A stretch of 64,000 nt of DNA from Collinsella tanakaei (GCF_016900375.1 NZ_JACJKB010000012.1:28687-92686), one strand, 5' to 3'. Shown: positions 18,486 through 27,733, numbered from the stretch's first letter. The notes: generated from the letters alone by a model not told the origin. Numbers and translations are program-made.

Positions 18486-18527
18486 CAAAAAAGCCCTGCG
18501 TCCAGCACGATTCGCTGAACGCAGGGC
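18486..18527 (-). terminator. Rho-independent terminator of the efflux operon
   Basis: On the minus strand GCCCTGCGTTCAGC / GCTGGACGCAGGGC (one mismatch) is followed by TTTTTT. It is about 95 bases beyond the stop codon of the MFS gene. Confidence 0.88.
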
Positions 18528-18621
18528 TTCCGTCGGCAGCCGGCATGCCAATCGCTGTATTTGATGGCAGCGCGCCCCAAACCACGCGTCGGGAACGCAG
18601 CGGCGCCGCGTTCCCGACGAG

Positions 18622-20028
18622 CTATACCGCCCGTTTGCGATTTTTGAACACGCCGAAGATGATGGCCGTGCACACGGCCTCGGCTGCCGCAAAGGCAACG
18701 ACCAGCAGAAACGCTTGCTGGGTTCCCGTCGCCGTGGCTGCCGCCATGTGCGAGGGGTCGGCAGCCTGGGCGCTCGCCACGACAGTCGACACGAACACCG
18801 TGCCGATTGCGCCCGCCAGCTGCTGCATCGTGTTGATGATGGCGTTGCCGTCGGCGTTTTGGCCGGAAGCCAGATGCGCGAGACCGTTCGTCATGTTGCT
18901 GGGCAAATTTGCGCCTTTGCCCAGCGAGTACAGCACGAAGAGGCAGATGATGAGCGGCTCGGTGAGCGTTGGCGCAAGCCAGAAAAACAGCAACGTAGAT
19001 GCGAGCGTGACCACGCAGCCCGTGATGATCGAGACCCCTGCGCCGAGCCGATCGTAGATGATGCCCGACAGCGGCGCCTGCACGGCACCCGCGAGCGCCC
19101 CCGGCACAAGCAGGCACCCCGCGGTAAACGCACCGATTCCAAGCGAGAGCTGGGCGAAGTTGGGAATGAGAAACGCCAGTCCGAGCGTGCAGAACTGCGC
19201 GAGCAGAATCCCGAGCGCCGAGAGGGCGAACACCGGGTCGCGCAGCACGCGCACGTTCAACAGGGCATCGGGCTGGGAAAGCGACCGTTTGCAGAACAGC
19301 GCGATCGCAACGGCGGCCACGGCGAACAGCCCGAGCACGAGAGGACTCGTCCATCCGGCCGAGGAAGCGCTATTGGCCGCGAAGATAAAGCAGGCAAAGC
19401 CGATGGCAAGCACGATAAGGCCGCAGATGTCGAGCGACGAGGGCTCGGGCCTCGCCTCCTGCCGAATGCACGCGGCCCCCATAACGAACGACACGAGAAC
19501 GAGCGGCACGAGCGCCCAGAACACCGCGCGCCATCCCGCCGCACCCACGAGGAAACCGCCGAGCGACGGCCCGATGGCAGGCGCCGTCGAGGTGATGAAG
19601 TTGGCGATGCCGATCATGAGGCCCATGCTTTTGCGGGGCACCTGCTCCAAAATGATATTGAACATGAGGGGCAGCGCCACGCCCGTGCCCACGCCCTGCA
19701 CCAGGCGACCGGCAAGAAGCACCGGGAAGGCCGGGGCGAGCGCCGCCGCCAGCGTGCCTGCCAAGAAGCACGAGGCGCCCACGATGAACAGCGTGCGCAT
19801 GGTGAAACGGCGCCGCAGGTACGATGACGTCGGGATGATGATGGACAGCACGAGCAGGTAGCCCGTGGTGATCCACTGCACCACCGCCGTGCTGATGCCG
19901 AACTCGCCCATGAGCGTGGGGAACGTCACGTTCATGGAGCTTTCCACCACCACGCCGGAAAATGACATGATGCCCGCCGCAATCACCGATGCAACGACGC
20001 GCGGCGTTAGCTTTTGTTTGCTCTCCAC
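18622..20028 (-). CDS. MFS drug efflux transporter, DHA2 (14-TM) family
   Basis: A 468-aa membrane protein with the sequence pattern of EmrB/QacA-type proton antiporters: motif A-like TSSYLRRRFTMRTLF after the second segment, and motif C-like GVGTGVALPLMFNI in the fifth. The GTG at 20028 starts 3 bases after the marR stop codon, so the repressor and pump form one operon. Likely exports toxic hydrophobic compounds; the substrate is unknown. A strong terminator follows. Confidence 0.9.
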   Translation of the reverse strand: MESKQKLTPRVVASVIAAGIMSFSGVVVESSMNVTFPTLMGEFGISTAVVQWITTGYLLVLSIIIPTSSYLRRRFTMRTLFIVGASCFLAGTLAAALAPAFPVLLAGRLVQGVGTGVALPLMFNIILEQVPRKSMGLMIGIANFITSTAPAIGPSLGGFLVGAAGWRAVFWALVPLVLVSFVMGAACIRQEARPEPSSLDICGLIVLAIGFACFIFAANSASSAGWTSPLVLGLFAVAAVAIALFCKRSLSQPDALLNVRVLRDPVFALSALGILLAQFCTLGLAFLIPNFAQLSLGIGAFTAGCLLVPGALAGAVQAPLSGIIYDRLGAGVSIITGCVVTLASTLLFFWLAPTLTEPLIICLFVLYSLGKGANLPSNMTNGLAHLASGQNADGNAIINTMQQLAGAIGTVFVSTVVASAQAADPSHMAAATATGTQQAFLLVVAFAAAEAVCTAIIFGVFKNRKRAV

Positions 20029-20031
20029 GCT

Positions 20032-20559
20032 CTACTCACCCGCGATTCCGGCTTCCGCCGCGCGCCGGGCGAGGCGTTCGTTCTGCCAGTTCGTAAGGTC
20101 CGCCGCCGCCGTCACCTCGAGCAAGCGCATGACCGTGCGCACCGTCACCTCGATATCGCCTTCCGTCACGCCCGCGTCGCCCAGCAGCTGCGCGGTGTGC
20201 TCGTAGACCTCTTCGTACCAGATGCGGTGCGTGGCAAGACCGTGCTCGGTGAGCTCGACCAGCACCTCGCGTCCGTCCGTAGGGCTGGGAATTTTGCGCA
20301 GATACCCGTTTCGCTCAAGGTCGCACACCGCGCGCGTGATGCTCGGACGCGTGGTGCCCATGTCCTCGGCGATGTCGCTCACGCGGACCGCACGGCGGCA
20401 GGCGGGGTCTTCCTCGGCGCATCCTCCCAGCTCATAAAGGGTGTCGAGCACGCGGGTCCTGCCGTTGGTGAGATCGGGCGGCAAGTCTGGCATCAAGCCG
20501 TCGATGCGGCGCGCGCGGCGCAGCGTATCCATAAGGACCTTGAATGAACGCTCTTTCAT
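20032..20559 (-). CDS. MarR family transcriptional repressor
   Basis: A 175-aa winged-helix regulator: the recognition helix region is VSDIAEDMGTTRPSITRAVCDLE and the wing carries the DGREVLVELTEHG pattern of MarR proteins. The ATG at 20559 has AGGGGG upstream. It is first in an operon with the efflux pump and has a perfect palindrome in its promoter (20608-20628), so autoregulation with derepression by a pump substrate is likely. Confidence 0.92.
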   Translation of the reverse strand: MKERSFKVLMDTLRRARRIDGLMPDLPPDLTNGRTRVLDTLYELGGCAEEDPACRRAVRVSDIAEDMGTTRPSITRAVCDLERNGYLRKIPSPTDGREVLVELTEHGLATHRIWYEEVYEHTAQLLGDAGVTEGDIEVTVRTVMRLLEVTAAADLTNWQNERLARRAAEAGIAGE

Positions 20560-20607
20560 GGCGATGCCCCCTGCGATCTGCTCTGTGCTCGATTTTAGTT
20601 GCCATTG

Positions 20608-20628
20608 ATAATTACCTTGAGTAATTAT
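20608..20628. promoter_or_regulatory. MarR operator palindrome
   Basis: ATAATTAC-CTTGA-GTAATTAT is a perfect 8-bp inverted repeat with a 5-base centre, 48 bases upstream of the marR start. Size, AT content and position fit a MarR-family binding site. Confidence 0.8.
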
Positions 20629-20677
20629 AGGCACGTGCTTTCGTATTTCAAGGGACATCTTGAGGATATGAGGCGGG

Positions 20678-20962
20678 TCAATCGCCTGTGCTACGGGCGG
20701 CGATATCCTTCACGCGCTCGAACTGGCGCATGATGTAATCGTAGTTCTCCCGGCGATGCGGCACGGTGCAGGCGGAGCAATCCTTGATGTCGCCCGCCTC
20801 GCCCACGTAGCGGAAGTTGCCGCCGCAATCGGGGCCCAGGCAGTACAGCGGGCAATAGCAGAACAGGCAGTTGAGGTCTTCTGCCGGCATATCGTGGCAG
20901 GGGTAGAACTCGCATGCCGTGTGGTTGAAGAACTTGTAGTGCTCGCCGCCCTGACGCCCCAT
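20678..20962 (-). CDS. Cysteine-rich small domain protein
   Basis: A 94-aa protein with clustered Cys: TACEFYPC, LNCLFCYCPLYCLGPDC and DCSAC, the pattern of the bacterial and archaeal cysteine-rich small domain (zf-like). It may bind zinc or an iron-sulfur centre; the role of the family is not known. ATG 20962 has a GCGAGG site. It is minus strand, following the divergent YhcG gene region, and is not obviously linked to the efflux operon. Confidence 0.78.
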   Translation of the reverse strand: MGRQGGEHYKFFNHTACEFYPCHDMPAEDLNCLFCYCPLYCLGPDCGGNFRYVGEAGDIKDCSACTVPHRRENYDYIMRQFERVKDIAARSTGD

Positions 20963-21121
20963 ACGTACCTCGCAGGTTCGAATGATCCACCATTGCCGAC
21001 ATCGTACCAAAGCAGATAGCCCGGCAAGATGCGATGTGAGCACTCAAACGTTTTTGTCCACGCGCGATGATAGGCTTCTATTCAACGGAAGACCTGCAGG
21101 CAACAGCGGTAGGAGGCTGCA

Positions 21122-22255
21122 ATGGTACGTGACGGTATGAACTATCGAGAAGCAGTCGAGGCCATCAAGGGCGCAATTCTCCAAGCGCAATATGCTGCAG
21201 CCAAGAGCGTCAATGCTCAGCAGCTACAGCTCTACTTTGCCGTCGGGGGCTACCTGTCTCATCAAAGCGAAATACAAGCGTGGGGCAGTGGTGCCATTGA
21301 CACCATCAGCGAAATGCTCCAGAAAGATCTACCCGGTCTCCGCGGTTTTTCTGGAAGAAATCTAAGGCTTATGCGAACCTTCTACCGAGAATGGAGCCCC
21401 TACCTCATCCCCACTCCCAATTTGGAACTTGCGAATTCCGAATTACCAAACGAGCGGACTCCCATAATCTGGAATTTGCAACTTCCGAATTCAAGCGGAT
21501 GCTCTTTCGATGACTTCTTTTCAATCGGGTTTACCCACCACCGTTGGATCATCACGCACGCAAAGACCCTTGAAGAGCGCTTGTTTTACGTTCACAAATG
21601 CGCTGCCGAACACCTGAGCGTGACCGCCCTCAAGCGCTCTATCAGAGCGGATGATTTCCACCGCCAAGGCGCGGCGCCCAACAACTTTCTTTCAGCCCTG
21701 TCCAAAAGCCAACAGGCGCTCCGCGCCATCGCCACCTTCAAAGACGAATATCTGCTTGACTTCATCAACGTTGAGGAACTGGGCGTACGCGACACCGAGG
21801 ATGTCGACGAGCGCGTATTGGAGCAGGGCATCGTTCAAAACATCAAGCAATTCATCATGACGTTCGGCAAGGGCTTCTCGTTCGTGGGCAACCAATTCCA
21901 CCTCGACGCGTTTGGCGTTGGCCAATACGTCGACTTGCTGTTTTTCAATCGCGACCTCAATTGTCTCGTAGCGGTCGAGCTCAAAAACGGCCCGTTTAAA
22001 ACAGCCTACCTCGGGCAACTTTCCGGATACCTGAGGGTACTTGACGACTTTGAACGTCGCGAGCACGAAAACCCTTCAATCGGCCTCGTGCTCTGCAAAG
22101 ATATGAATACTGCGTTCGTCGACTATATGATCCGGGACTACACCATGCCGATGGGCGTCGCCACATACAAAACCTCCAAGGACATGTCGCACGAGCTTCT
22201 GGATGCCCTGCCCCCAATCGATGCCCTCAAAGCGTTGCTGGAAGGAGACACCTAA
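21122..22255 (+). CDS. YhcG family PDDEXK nuclease domain protein
   Basis: A 377-aa protein with a DUF1016 N-terminal region (about 1-160; helical, with GFSGRNLRLMRTFY) and a C-terminal PDDEXK nuclease domain (about 200-370). The catalytic pattern D...ExK appears as YVDLLFFNRDLNCLVAVELKNG. The ATG at 21122 follows TAGGAGG. Homologues such as E. coli YhcG are presumed endonucleases or recombination-type proteins, often in defence or mobile regions. Base composition is clearly more AT-rich than the neighbours, which suggests transfer. No methylase or partner is beside it. Confidence 0.88.
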   Translation: MVRDGMNYREAVEAIKGAILQAQYAAAKSVNAQQLQLYFAVGGYLSHQSEIQAWGSGAIDTISEMLQKDLPGLRGFSGRNLRLMRTFYREWSPYLIPTPNLELANSELPNERTPIIWNLQLPNSSGCSFDDFFSIGFTHHRWIITHAKTLEERLFYVHKCAAEHLSVTALKRSIRADDFHRQGAAPNNFLSALSKSQQALRAIATFKDEYLLDFINVEELGVRDTEDVDERVLEQGIVQNIKQFIMTFGKGFSFVGNQFHLDAFGVGQYVDLLFFNRDLNCLVAVELKNGPFKTAYLGQLSGYLRVLDDFERREHENPSIGLVLCKDMNTAFVDYMIRDYTMPMGVATYKTSKDMSHELLDALPPIDALKALLEGDT

Positions 22256-22358
22256 GCAAGGCGCAAAAGCCGCCGAGCCTCAGCCTCTGCGAGAAGAAGC
22301 TCGGCGCCCCAACAGCACGTTGGCGAAAACCCAGTTCGGGCTCAAGCGCGCCGCGCCG

Positions 22359-22778
22359 CTACGCTTGCGGGTACTGACTGTCGTCGACCGGCTCGAGCCA
22401 CTCGTTGGAGGTGTCCTCGCCGGGCGCCTCAAAGGCGATGTGGCTGAACCACGAGTCGCACGCGGCGCCATGCCAGTGCTTGACGCCGGCGGGAATCACC
22501 ACGACAGTGCCGGGCGTAAGCTCCTGCGGGTCCTTTCCCCACTCCTGGTACCAGCCGCGACCGTCGGTGCAGACGAGGATCTGGCCGCCGCCCTTGCTGG
22601 CGTGGTGGATGTGCCAGTTGTTGCGGCAGCCGGGCTCGAAGGTGACGTTGGACATGCCGATGCCGGCCTCCGCCGGATTGGTCAGCGGGTTGAGATACGA
22701 GTTGCCGATGAAGTACTGCGCATAGGCGTCGTTGGGGTTGCCCATGCCGAACATGGGGGTGAAGTCGTTGGTTGCCAT
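22359..22778 (-). CDS. Cupin domain protein
   Basis: A 139-aa single-domain cupin. The metal-binding motif NNWHIHHASKGGGQILVC and second motif PAGVKHWHGA are intact. Such cupins are encoded beside carboxymuconolactone decarboxylase-like proteins, as here. Last gene of a minus-strand run of five (cyclophilin-like, aldo/keto reductase, CMD-like, transporter, cupin) that faces a divergent LysR regulator. Its substrate is unknown. Confidence 0.88.
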   Translation of the reverse strand: MATNDFTPMFGMGNPNDAYAQYFIGNSYLNPLTNPAEAGIGMSNVTFEPGCRNNWHIHHASKGGGQILVCTDGRGWYQEWGKDPQELTPGTVVVIPAGVKHWHGAACDSWFSHIAFEAPGEDTSNEWLEPVDDSQYPQA

Positions 22779-22850
22779 GGTTTCCTCCTTTGGCTTGGCG
22801 AGCCGGCGGCACTGGAGTCCCAGCTCGCATGGTTTATTAGCTGATTCGTG

Positions 22851-23816
22851 CTATGCCATCGTCATGACCAGCATGAGGATGGGCACGATGGCAAACGACG
22901 CGAGCGTCGACACGATGGTCCCGCGCGCCGGGATATCGCCGTTCTGTCCGTAGGTCGCCGCGATAGGACCGGCCATCGAGCCGGTCGGCATGGCGAGCAG
23001 CACGATGAAGACGCCGAGGGCGAGGTCGCTCGGCACGATAGGCGCGAGCACGAGATAGGCGATGAGCGGCGCAATGAGGAAGCGAATGAGCGTGAAACCC
23101 CACAGGCGCCCCTCGGTAAGCACGCTTCTCAGGTCGGCATCGGCGATGGAGAGACCCACGAGCATCATCGCGAGCGGCGCGGTGATGCCGCCGGTCATAT
23201 TCGCCGCCTGCATGATGGGCATCGGAACGGGGATGTTCGCGAAGAACACGACCATCGCGATGAGACTCACGACGAGCGGCACGTTGAGCATGTTCTTGAG
23301 AACGGTGCGCGCGGTTTCTGCCAACGGGGTGCGGCGCGCCGCGGCATCGCCCGTAGCGCCGCTCGTCAACGCGGCGATGCCGAGGCTGTACAGAAACACG
23401 TTCGAGATCGCGATGAAGATCGACCCCAGGAACACCGACGCACCGCCGAAAACGGAATCGAGCACCGCGAAGCCGATGAAGCCCGTGTTGGTGAGCACGC
23501 CTTGGAACAGGTAGAGGCCGCGATGCTCCGCCGGCACGCGCAGCACCGCCACGGCGACGGCCGCGGCAACGAGCATCACGAAGAATATCGCCACGCCGAG
23601 GATGATCGACCAGGTGATGGCGTCGCCGCCCGTTGACGGGTCGACCTCCCCCACCGAGGCCAACACGGTGCACGGCAGGGTGATGTTGAAGATGAGATTC
23701 GAGATCTTGGGGCGGATGTCGGCGGTAAGGTAGCCCGCCTGCGCGGCGATGTAGCCCAAGATCGTGACGATGATAAGCGAGAACATGCTGCCCAGCACGC
23801 TTGCGATATCGACCAC
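22851..23816 (-). CDS. AEC family transporter (auxin efflux carrier type)
   Basis: A 321-aa membrane protein with about ten hydrophobic segments split by a central hydrophilic loop (around GDAAARRTPLAETART). Family members move organic acids or amino acids across the membrane. It starts with GTG at 23816, shortly after the upstream gene, preceded by GGAAGGGA. Its place in the redox operon suggests it moves a substrate or product of the pathway. Confidence 0.85.
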   Translation of the reverse strand: MVDIASVLGSMFSLIIVTILGYIAAQAGYLTADIRPKISNLIFNITLPCTVLASVGEVDPSTGGDAITWSIILGVAIFFVMLVAAAVAVAVLRVPAEHRGLYLFQGVLTNTGFIGFAVLDSVFGGASVFLGSIFIAISNVFLYSLGIAALTSGATGDAAARRTPLAETARTVLKNMLNVPLVVSLIAMVVFFANIPVPMPIMQAANMTGGITAPLAMMLVGLSIADADLRSVLTEGRLWGFTLIRFLIAPLIAYLVLAPIVPSDLALGVFIVLLAMPTGSMAGPIAATYGQNGDIPARGTIVSTLASFAIVPILMLVMTMA

Positions 23817-23835
23817 GGCGACCGTCCCTTCCTGC

Positions 23836-24546
23836 CTACGCGCGCGCCGCCGCGGCGTTATCGATGCAGGTCAGGGCGTTCAGACTGCGCGGGTAGCCGA
23901 TGTAGGGCAGCATCTGCGAGACCACGCGGTACAGGAAATCGCGGTCGCGACCCAAGTTGAGGTTCGCGCCGGCATGCGCCGTGGCTTGCGGCTCGCAGCC
24001 GCCCTGGGCCGCGATGTAGCAGAAGGTGATCATCTCGCGATCGAGGTCAGAAAGGCCGCTGCGGGTGTAGTAGTCACCGAAGCAGTTGGCAGCGAGCCAG
24101 CGGTTGATGTGCTCGCGCTCCGCCGGGCCGTTCGCCCAGCTCTCGCGCATGCCCTCGCCGAAGTACTCGATCTGCTTCCGATTACCCGCCGCTTGGCGCG
24201 TCTCGAGCGTAGTCGTCTGCTGCCCGGGCAGGGGCAGCTCGACGCCGCGGGAGGTCAGGACCTCGTTTGCCGCAGCGATAAACGGGCGCACGCGACCGAT
24301 GCCCAGGTACGCGGTCGCTTGATAGACGACCTCCTTAAGCTCGACGGGCGTCACGCCGGCGTCGAGCGCCTCGGACGCCATCACGCGGAACTCGTCGACG
24401 CCTTGGCAGCCCAGCAAGGCGGCGAGGATCGCCAGGTAGCGCTCGCGCATCGGAAGCTCAGCCGCGGGGTCGGTCGGCACCTGCTCGCCCGCGAAGTACG
24501 CAAAGCGCTCAGCGAACTCCGGATCGGTCTTCTCAAACTCTTTCAT
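23836..24546 (-). CDS. Carboxymuconolactone decarboxylase family protein
   Basis: A 236-aa protein with two CMD-like helical repeats. The first has ALLGCQGVDEFRVMASEALDAGVTPVELKEVVYQA, the second FCYIAAQGGCEPQATAHAGANLNLGRDRD. A strict AhpD-type CxxC is not visible, so peroxidase activity is not supported. ATG 24546 has a perfect GGAAGGAG site. Part of the LysR-facing redox operon. Confidence 0.88.
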   Translation of the reverse strand: MKEFEKTDPEFAERFAYFAGEQVPTDPAAELPMRERYLAILAALLGCQGVDEFRVMASEALDAGVTPVELKEVVYQATAYLGIGRVRPFIAAANEVLTSRGVELPLPGQQTTTLETRQAAGNRKQIEYFGEGMRESWANGPAEREHINRWLAANCFGDYYTRSGLSDLDREMITFCYIAAQGGCEPQATAHAGANLNLGRDRDFLYRVVSQMLPYIGYPRSLNALTCIDNAAAARA

Positions 24547-24560
24547 CTTCAAACTCCTTC

Positions 24561-24592
24561 CGTGAAAGTTTGGGGCCTGTCCCCAAACTTGC
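24561..24592. repeat. REP-B palindrome
   Basis: CGTGAAAGTTTGGGG and its near complement flank CCTGTCCCC. It lies between the CMD-like gene and the aldo/keto reductase gene, inside the operon, together with a REP-A copy. Confidence 0.75.
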
Positions 24593-24610
24593 AAATCTTG
24601 TCAGCCAGAA

Positions 24611-24643
24611 GCGACAAGTTTGTACCTGGCACCATCTTGTCGC
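24611..24643. repeat. REP-A palindrome
   Basis: GCGACAAG and CTTGTCGC arms flank TTTGTACCTGGCACCAT. It touches the stop codon of the aldo/keto reductase gene. Confidence 0.8.
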
Positions 24644-25659
24644 TACTTCACGTTGGGATCGGTCGTGCCGGCGAGGGCCTTCTCGCCCGGGCGGGCAAGG
24701 GGTCCTACGAGCTCGTGGGCGACGTAGGGCTCCTCCAAGTAGGCGACCTCGTCGGCCGCCAGCTCCACGTCGAGCGCCGCCACGGCATCGTCCACGCGCT
24801 CGAGGCGCGAGCAGCCCACGATGGGCGACTCCACACCGCGGGCCCAGTGCCAGGCAAGCGCGATCTGCGCCATCGGCACGCCGTGGCGCTCGGCGACCTC
24901 GGCCACGCGGCCCACAATCCGCATGTCGTTGTCGCGCGCCGCATCGTACTTGTTGCGCATCGTGGCGTCGGTCGTAGAGCGGCAGGACTCGGAATCCCAA
25001 GTGGGCCGGCACAGGTGGCCGGACGCCATCGGCGAATACGGCGTGAGCGCCATATCGAACTGGCGACACACGGGAATCATCTCGCGCTCATCCTCGCGGT
25101 AGAGCAGGTTGTAGTGGCACTGCATGCTCGTGAACGGCGTCCAGCCGTTCTGCTGCGCCACGACCTGCATGTTGTGCAGCTGGTAGGCGTACATTTCGCT
25201 CGCGCCGAGGGCACGGACCTTGCCAGTGCGCACAAGGCCATCGAGGGCCTCCATGGTCTCCTCGATCGGCGTGCCATAATCGAAGCGATGGATGATGTAG
25301 AGGTCGAGGTAGTCGGTCCCCAGGCGCTTGAGTGTGCCGTCAATCTCGCGGTTGATGGCCTCGCGCGAGAGCTTGCCCTCGTTGAAGTACACCTTGCTGG
25401 CGAGCACCACCTGATCGCGAGCGACACCCAGGTCGCGCAGGGCGGCACCGATGTACTCCTCGCTCGTACCGAACGCATAGCAATTCGCCGTGTCGATGAA
25501 GTTGATGCCCAAGTCGAGCGCGCGTTTGATGACCGCGCGCGTGTCGTCGGGCCCGATGGTCCACTGGTGGAAGTCGGGCGACGGCCTGCCGAAGCTCATA
25601 CCGCCCAAACAGAGCTTCGAGATCTTGATGCCGGAATGGCCAAGCGTCGTGTACTGCAT
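24643..25659 (-). CDS. Aldo/keto reductase
   Basis: A 338-aa NADP(H)-dependent reductase with a TIM-barrel fold. The catalytic tetrad is visible: Asp and Tyr in NFIDTANCYAFG, Lys in VVLASKVYF, His in LYIIHRFDYG. The cofactor-site region near the C-terminus reads PIVGCSRLERVDDAV. Length and starting LGHSGIKISKLCLGGMSFG are typical. It reduces aldehydes or ketones of unknown identity. Second gene in the operon facing LysR. Confidence 0.93.
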   Translation of the reverse strand: MQYTTLGHSGIKISKLCLGGMSFGRPSPDFHQWTIGPDDTRAVIKRALDLGINFIDTANCYAFGTSEEYIGAALRDLGVARDQVVLASKVYFNEGKLSREAINREIDGTLKRLGTDYLDLYIIHRFDYGTPIEETMEALDGLVRTGKVRALGASEMYAYQLHNMQVVAQQNGWTPFTSMQCHYNLLYREDEREMIPVCRQFDMALTPYSPMASGHLCRPTWDSESCRSTTDATMRNKYDAARDNDMRIVGRVAEVAERHGVPMAQIALAWHWARGVESPIVGCSRLERVDDAVAALDVELAADEVAYLEEPYVAHELVGPLARPGEKALAGTTDPNVK

Positions 25660-25688
25660 GGCGTTTCCTCCTTTGCGCGAGCTCGTCT

Positions 25689-26051
25689 CTACCGCCCCGC
25701 CTCTATGACAACGTCGTAACTGCCGGCAAGCGCGCGAAGCTGGGTAAGCGAGCTCTCGATATGCCCGATGGTGAACTGATCGCCGTAGCGCTGTGAGTTC
25801 TCCTCGTCGTCGAAAAACACTGCGAGCCAGCCACTGGCGGGGTTGTAGTTGACGTCGCCGTTTGTCCAGCCACGATGAATGCGGGCGAAATCGACAGGCA
25901 GCTCGAGCGGAGCGGCCCCGCAGATGCCAACAGACGAGGCGCTCATGGGGATGACCATAGGCAGCCGCGTGAAGAGCGCATGGGCAGCCGCGCTATCGTT
26001 GAGCTGGGCGGAAATCGCCACATCGCCAAAATGCATCACGATGGGCCGCAT
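25689..26051 (-). CDS. Stand-alone cyclophilin-like domain protein
   Basis: A 120-aa protein made only of the bacterial cyclophilin-like fold (MHFGDVAISAQLNDSAAAHALFTRLP ... VNYNPASGWLAVFFDDEENSQRYG). It has no signal peptide, unlike the lipoprotein copy at 9094-9639. ATG 26051 has a GGAGGAGG site. It is the first gene of the redox operon and is divergent from the LysR regulator. Confidence 0.85.
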   Translation of the reverse strand: MRPIVMHFGDVAISAQLNDSAAAHALFTRLPMVIPMSASSVGICGAAPLELPVDFARIHRGWTNGDVNYNPASGWLAVFFDDEENSQRYGDQFTIGHIESSLTQLRALAGSYDVVIEAGR

Positions 26052-26118
26052 GCGCCGTTCCTCCTCCCCCGTAATTGCCTAGCTTTAGTTTCTGCCCGCG
26101 AGAAGAGGAATACAATTA

Positions 26119-26157
26119 CTTATACTGTATATCGTGATATAAGGTTTTATAATGCTT
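26119..26157 (+). promoter_or_regulatory. Promoter and candidate LysR operator
   Basis: The inverted repeat CTTATA-N13-TATAAG (26119-26143) is followed by a perfect -10 TATAAT (26148-26153) about 15 bases before the LysR GTG. This region lies between the divergent regulator and redox operon, the normal place for a LysR site with a T-N11-A core. Confidence 0.5.
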
Positions 26158-26168
26158 TGGAGGAGGCT

Positions 26169-27050
26169 GTGGAGCTTCGCGCCTTACGCTACTACCTCGC
26201 CGTTTGCGAATACGGAACCATGTCGCGCGCCGCCGAAGCGCTGCACGTGACCCAACCCGCTTTGTCGCGGCAGATCGCCCAGCTTGAGCGCGAGCTGGGC
26301 TGCGAGCTGTTCGAGCGCCATAGCCGCAGCGTCACTCCCACCGAACAGGGGCTTTATCTGCGGCGGCGCGCCCAGGAGATCGTTGGGCTCGCCGACCAGA
26401 CCGCTGCCGACTTCTCGCACGACGAAGGCATCGTTGCGGGCGATATACACATCGGCGCCGGCGAGAGCGTTGCCATGCGGCAAATCGCCCGACAGGTCGC
26501 CCGGTTTCGCGGGCGCCATCCCCACGTGCGCTTCCATCTGCACAGCGCCATCGCGACCGATCTGGTCGAGCGGCTCGAACACGGGCTCGACGACCTTGTG
26601 GTCCTCATGTCGCATCCCGACAACGACCGGTACGAACACCTGCGCCTGCAGCCCACCGATGCCTGGGGCGTCATCATGAGGGAGAACGACCCGCTGGCGG
26701 CACAGGAGCTCATCGGTCCCGCCGACCTCGCCGACGCCCCGCTCATCATGCCCGAGCGCTCGTGGAGCGATGAGGGGCCGATCGGCCCCCTAGGCATGTG
26801 GTTCGGCGAGCACGGAGGCGAACTTGACGTCATCGCGACATATAACCTCTCCTTCAACGCAGCGATGCTCGTGCAGGAGGGCGCCGGCAGGATGATCTCG
26901 CTCGAAGGCCTTACCGCAACAGGAGGCAACACGGGCTTGGAGTTCCGCCTGCTCTATCCGCCCGCGGTCTCGATCATCGACGTCGTCTGGAAACGCAACG
27001 CCCCGCGCTCGCGCGCCGTCCAGCTCTTCCTGGAACAGCTCCAAGCCTAA
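26169..27050 (+). CDS. LysR family transcriptional regulator
   Basis: A 293-aa regulator. The N-terminal winged helix-turn-helix is classic (MSRAAEALHVTQPALSRQIAQLERELGCELFERHSRSV), followed by a substrate-binding effector domain. The GTG at 26169 with GGAGGAGG gives the usual MELRALRYYLAVCEYG start. It faces the minus-strand operon 22359-26051 and probably controls it. A second, similar LysR gene lies at 41880-42764. Confidence 0.92.
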   Translation: MELRALRYYLAVCEYGTMSRAAEALHVTQPALSRQIAQLERELGCELFERHSRSVTPTEQGLYLRRRAQEIVGLADQTAADFSHDEGIVAGDIHIGAGESVAMRQIARQVARFRGRHPHVRFHLHSAIATDLVERLEHGLDDLVVLMSHPDNDRYEHLRLQPTDAWGVIMRENDPLAAQELIGPADLADAPLIMPERSWSDEGPIGPLGMWFGEHGGELDVIATYNLSFNAAMLVQEGAGRMISLEGLTATGGNTGLEFRLLYPPAVSIIDVVWKRNAPRSRAVQLFLEQLQA

Positions 27051-27056
27051 CTGAGC

Positions 27057-27087
27057 CGGCAAGATTGAACCCGGCCCCAACTTGTCG
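27057..27087. repeat. REP-A palindrome (degenerate left arm)
   Basis: GGCAAG and CTTGTCG arms flank ATTGAACCCGGCCCCAA. It follows the LysR stop codon. Confidence 0.75.
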
Positions 27088-27158
27088 CATCAGAGCTCTG
27101 TAAGCCTTTCCGCGCATCGAAGGCTGCCCCGGTACACTAAGCGCAGGAAAGGAGACCC

Positions 27159-27710
27159 ATGAGTGCTGTCGTCGTCTTTCGCTCACAGACCGGTTCGGCC
27201 AGAATGTATGCGCAATGGCTGGCCGAATCACTCACGTGCGCGATCGCTCCGGTGGAAAACATCGACGAGGCCGCCCACGAGGCCGATCTCGTCATCCTCA
27301 GCGGCTGGTTCCACGCCGCCTCCCTCAAGGGCTCCAAGGAGTTCAAGGCGTACATGGCGAAACACCCCGAAAAGCACTATGCGGTCATAGCCGTCGGTGC
27401 AACGCCCATGCCTAGCAAGGACTGGCCCGCAGCCGAGCACGAAGAGGCGTTTCGCCGCTCGTTTCCCGCAGAGCAATACCCCGATCTTCCATGGTGCTAT
27501 TGCCGTGGCAGGTTCTTCTTCGACCAGCTGAATGCACTCGACAAGATTGCCATGCGCGTGTACTTCCGCATGCTCGAAAGCGCTGCTCGCAAGGGCTCGA
27601 AGCGCGATTCCGCGGCACTTGAAGGAATGCGGCGCGGCTTCGACGCCTGCGACCGCAGCTACCTGGAGCCGCTACTTGACGAACTGCGCGCACGCAGATG
27701 GATCGACTAG
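27159..27710 (+). CDS. Flavodoxin-domain protein
   Basis: A 183-aa protein with a flavodoxin fold (FRSQTGSARMYAQWLAESL as the phosphate-binding loop region and LVILSGWFHAASLKGSKEF for the second). Related to HemG-like or menaquinone-dependent flavodoxin_5 proteins. ATG 27159 follows AAAGGAG. One of four flavodoxin-fold proteins in 4 kb. The electron partner is unknown. Confidence 0.8.
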   Translation: MSAVVVFRSQTGSARMYAQWLAESLTCAIAPVENIDEAAHEADLVILSGWFHAASLKGSKEFKAYMAKHPEKHYAVIAVGATPMPSKDWPAAEHEEAFRRSFPAEQYPDLPWCYCRGRFFFDQLNALDKIAMRVYFRMLESAARKGSKRDSAALEGMRRGFDACDRSYLEPLLDELRARRWID

Positions 27711-27733
27711 GGCGGACTGCCTTAACGTCGAAA

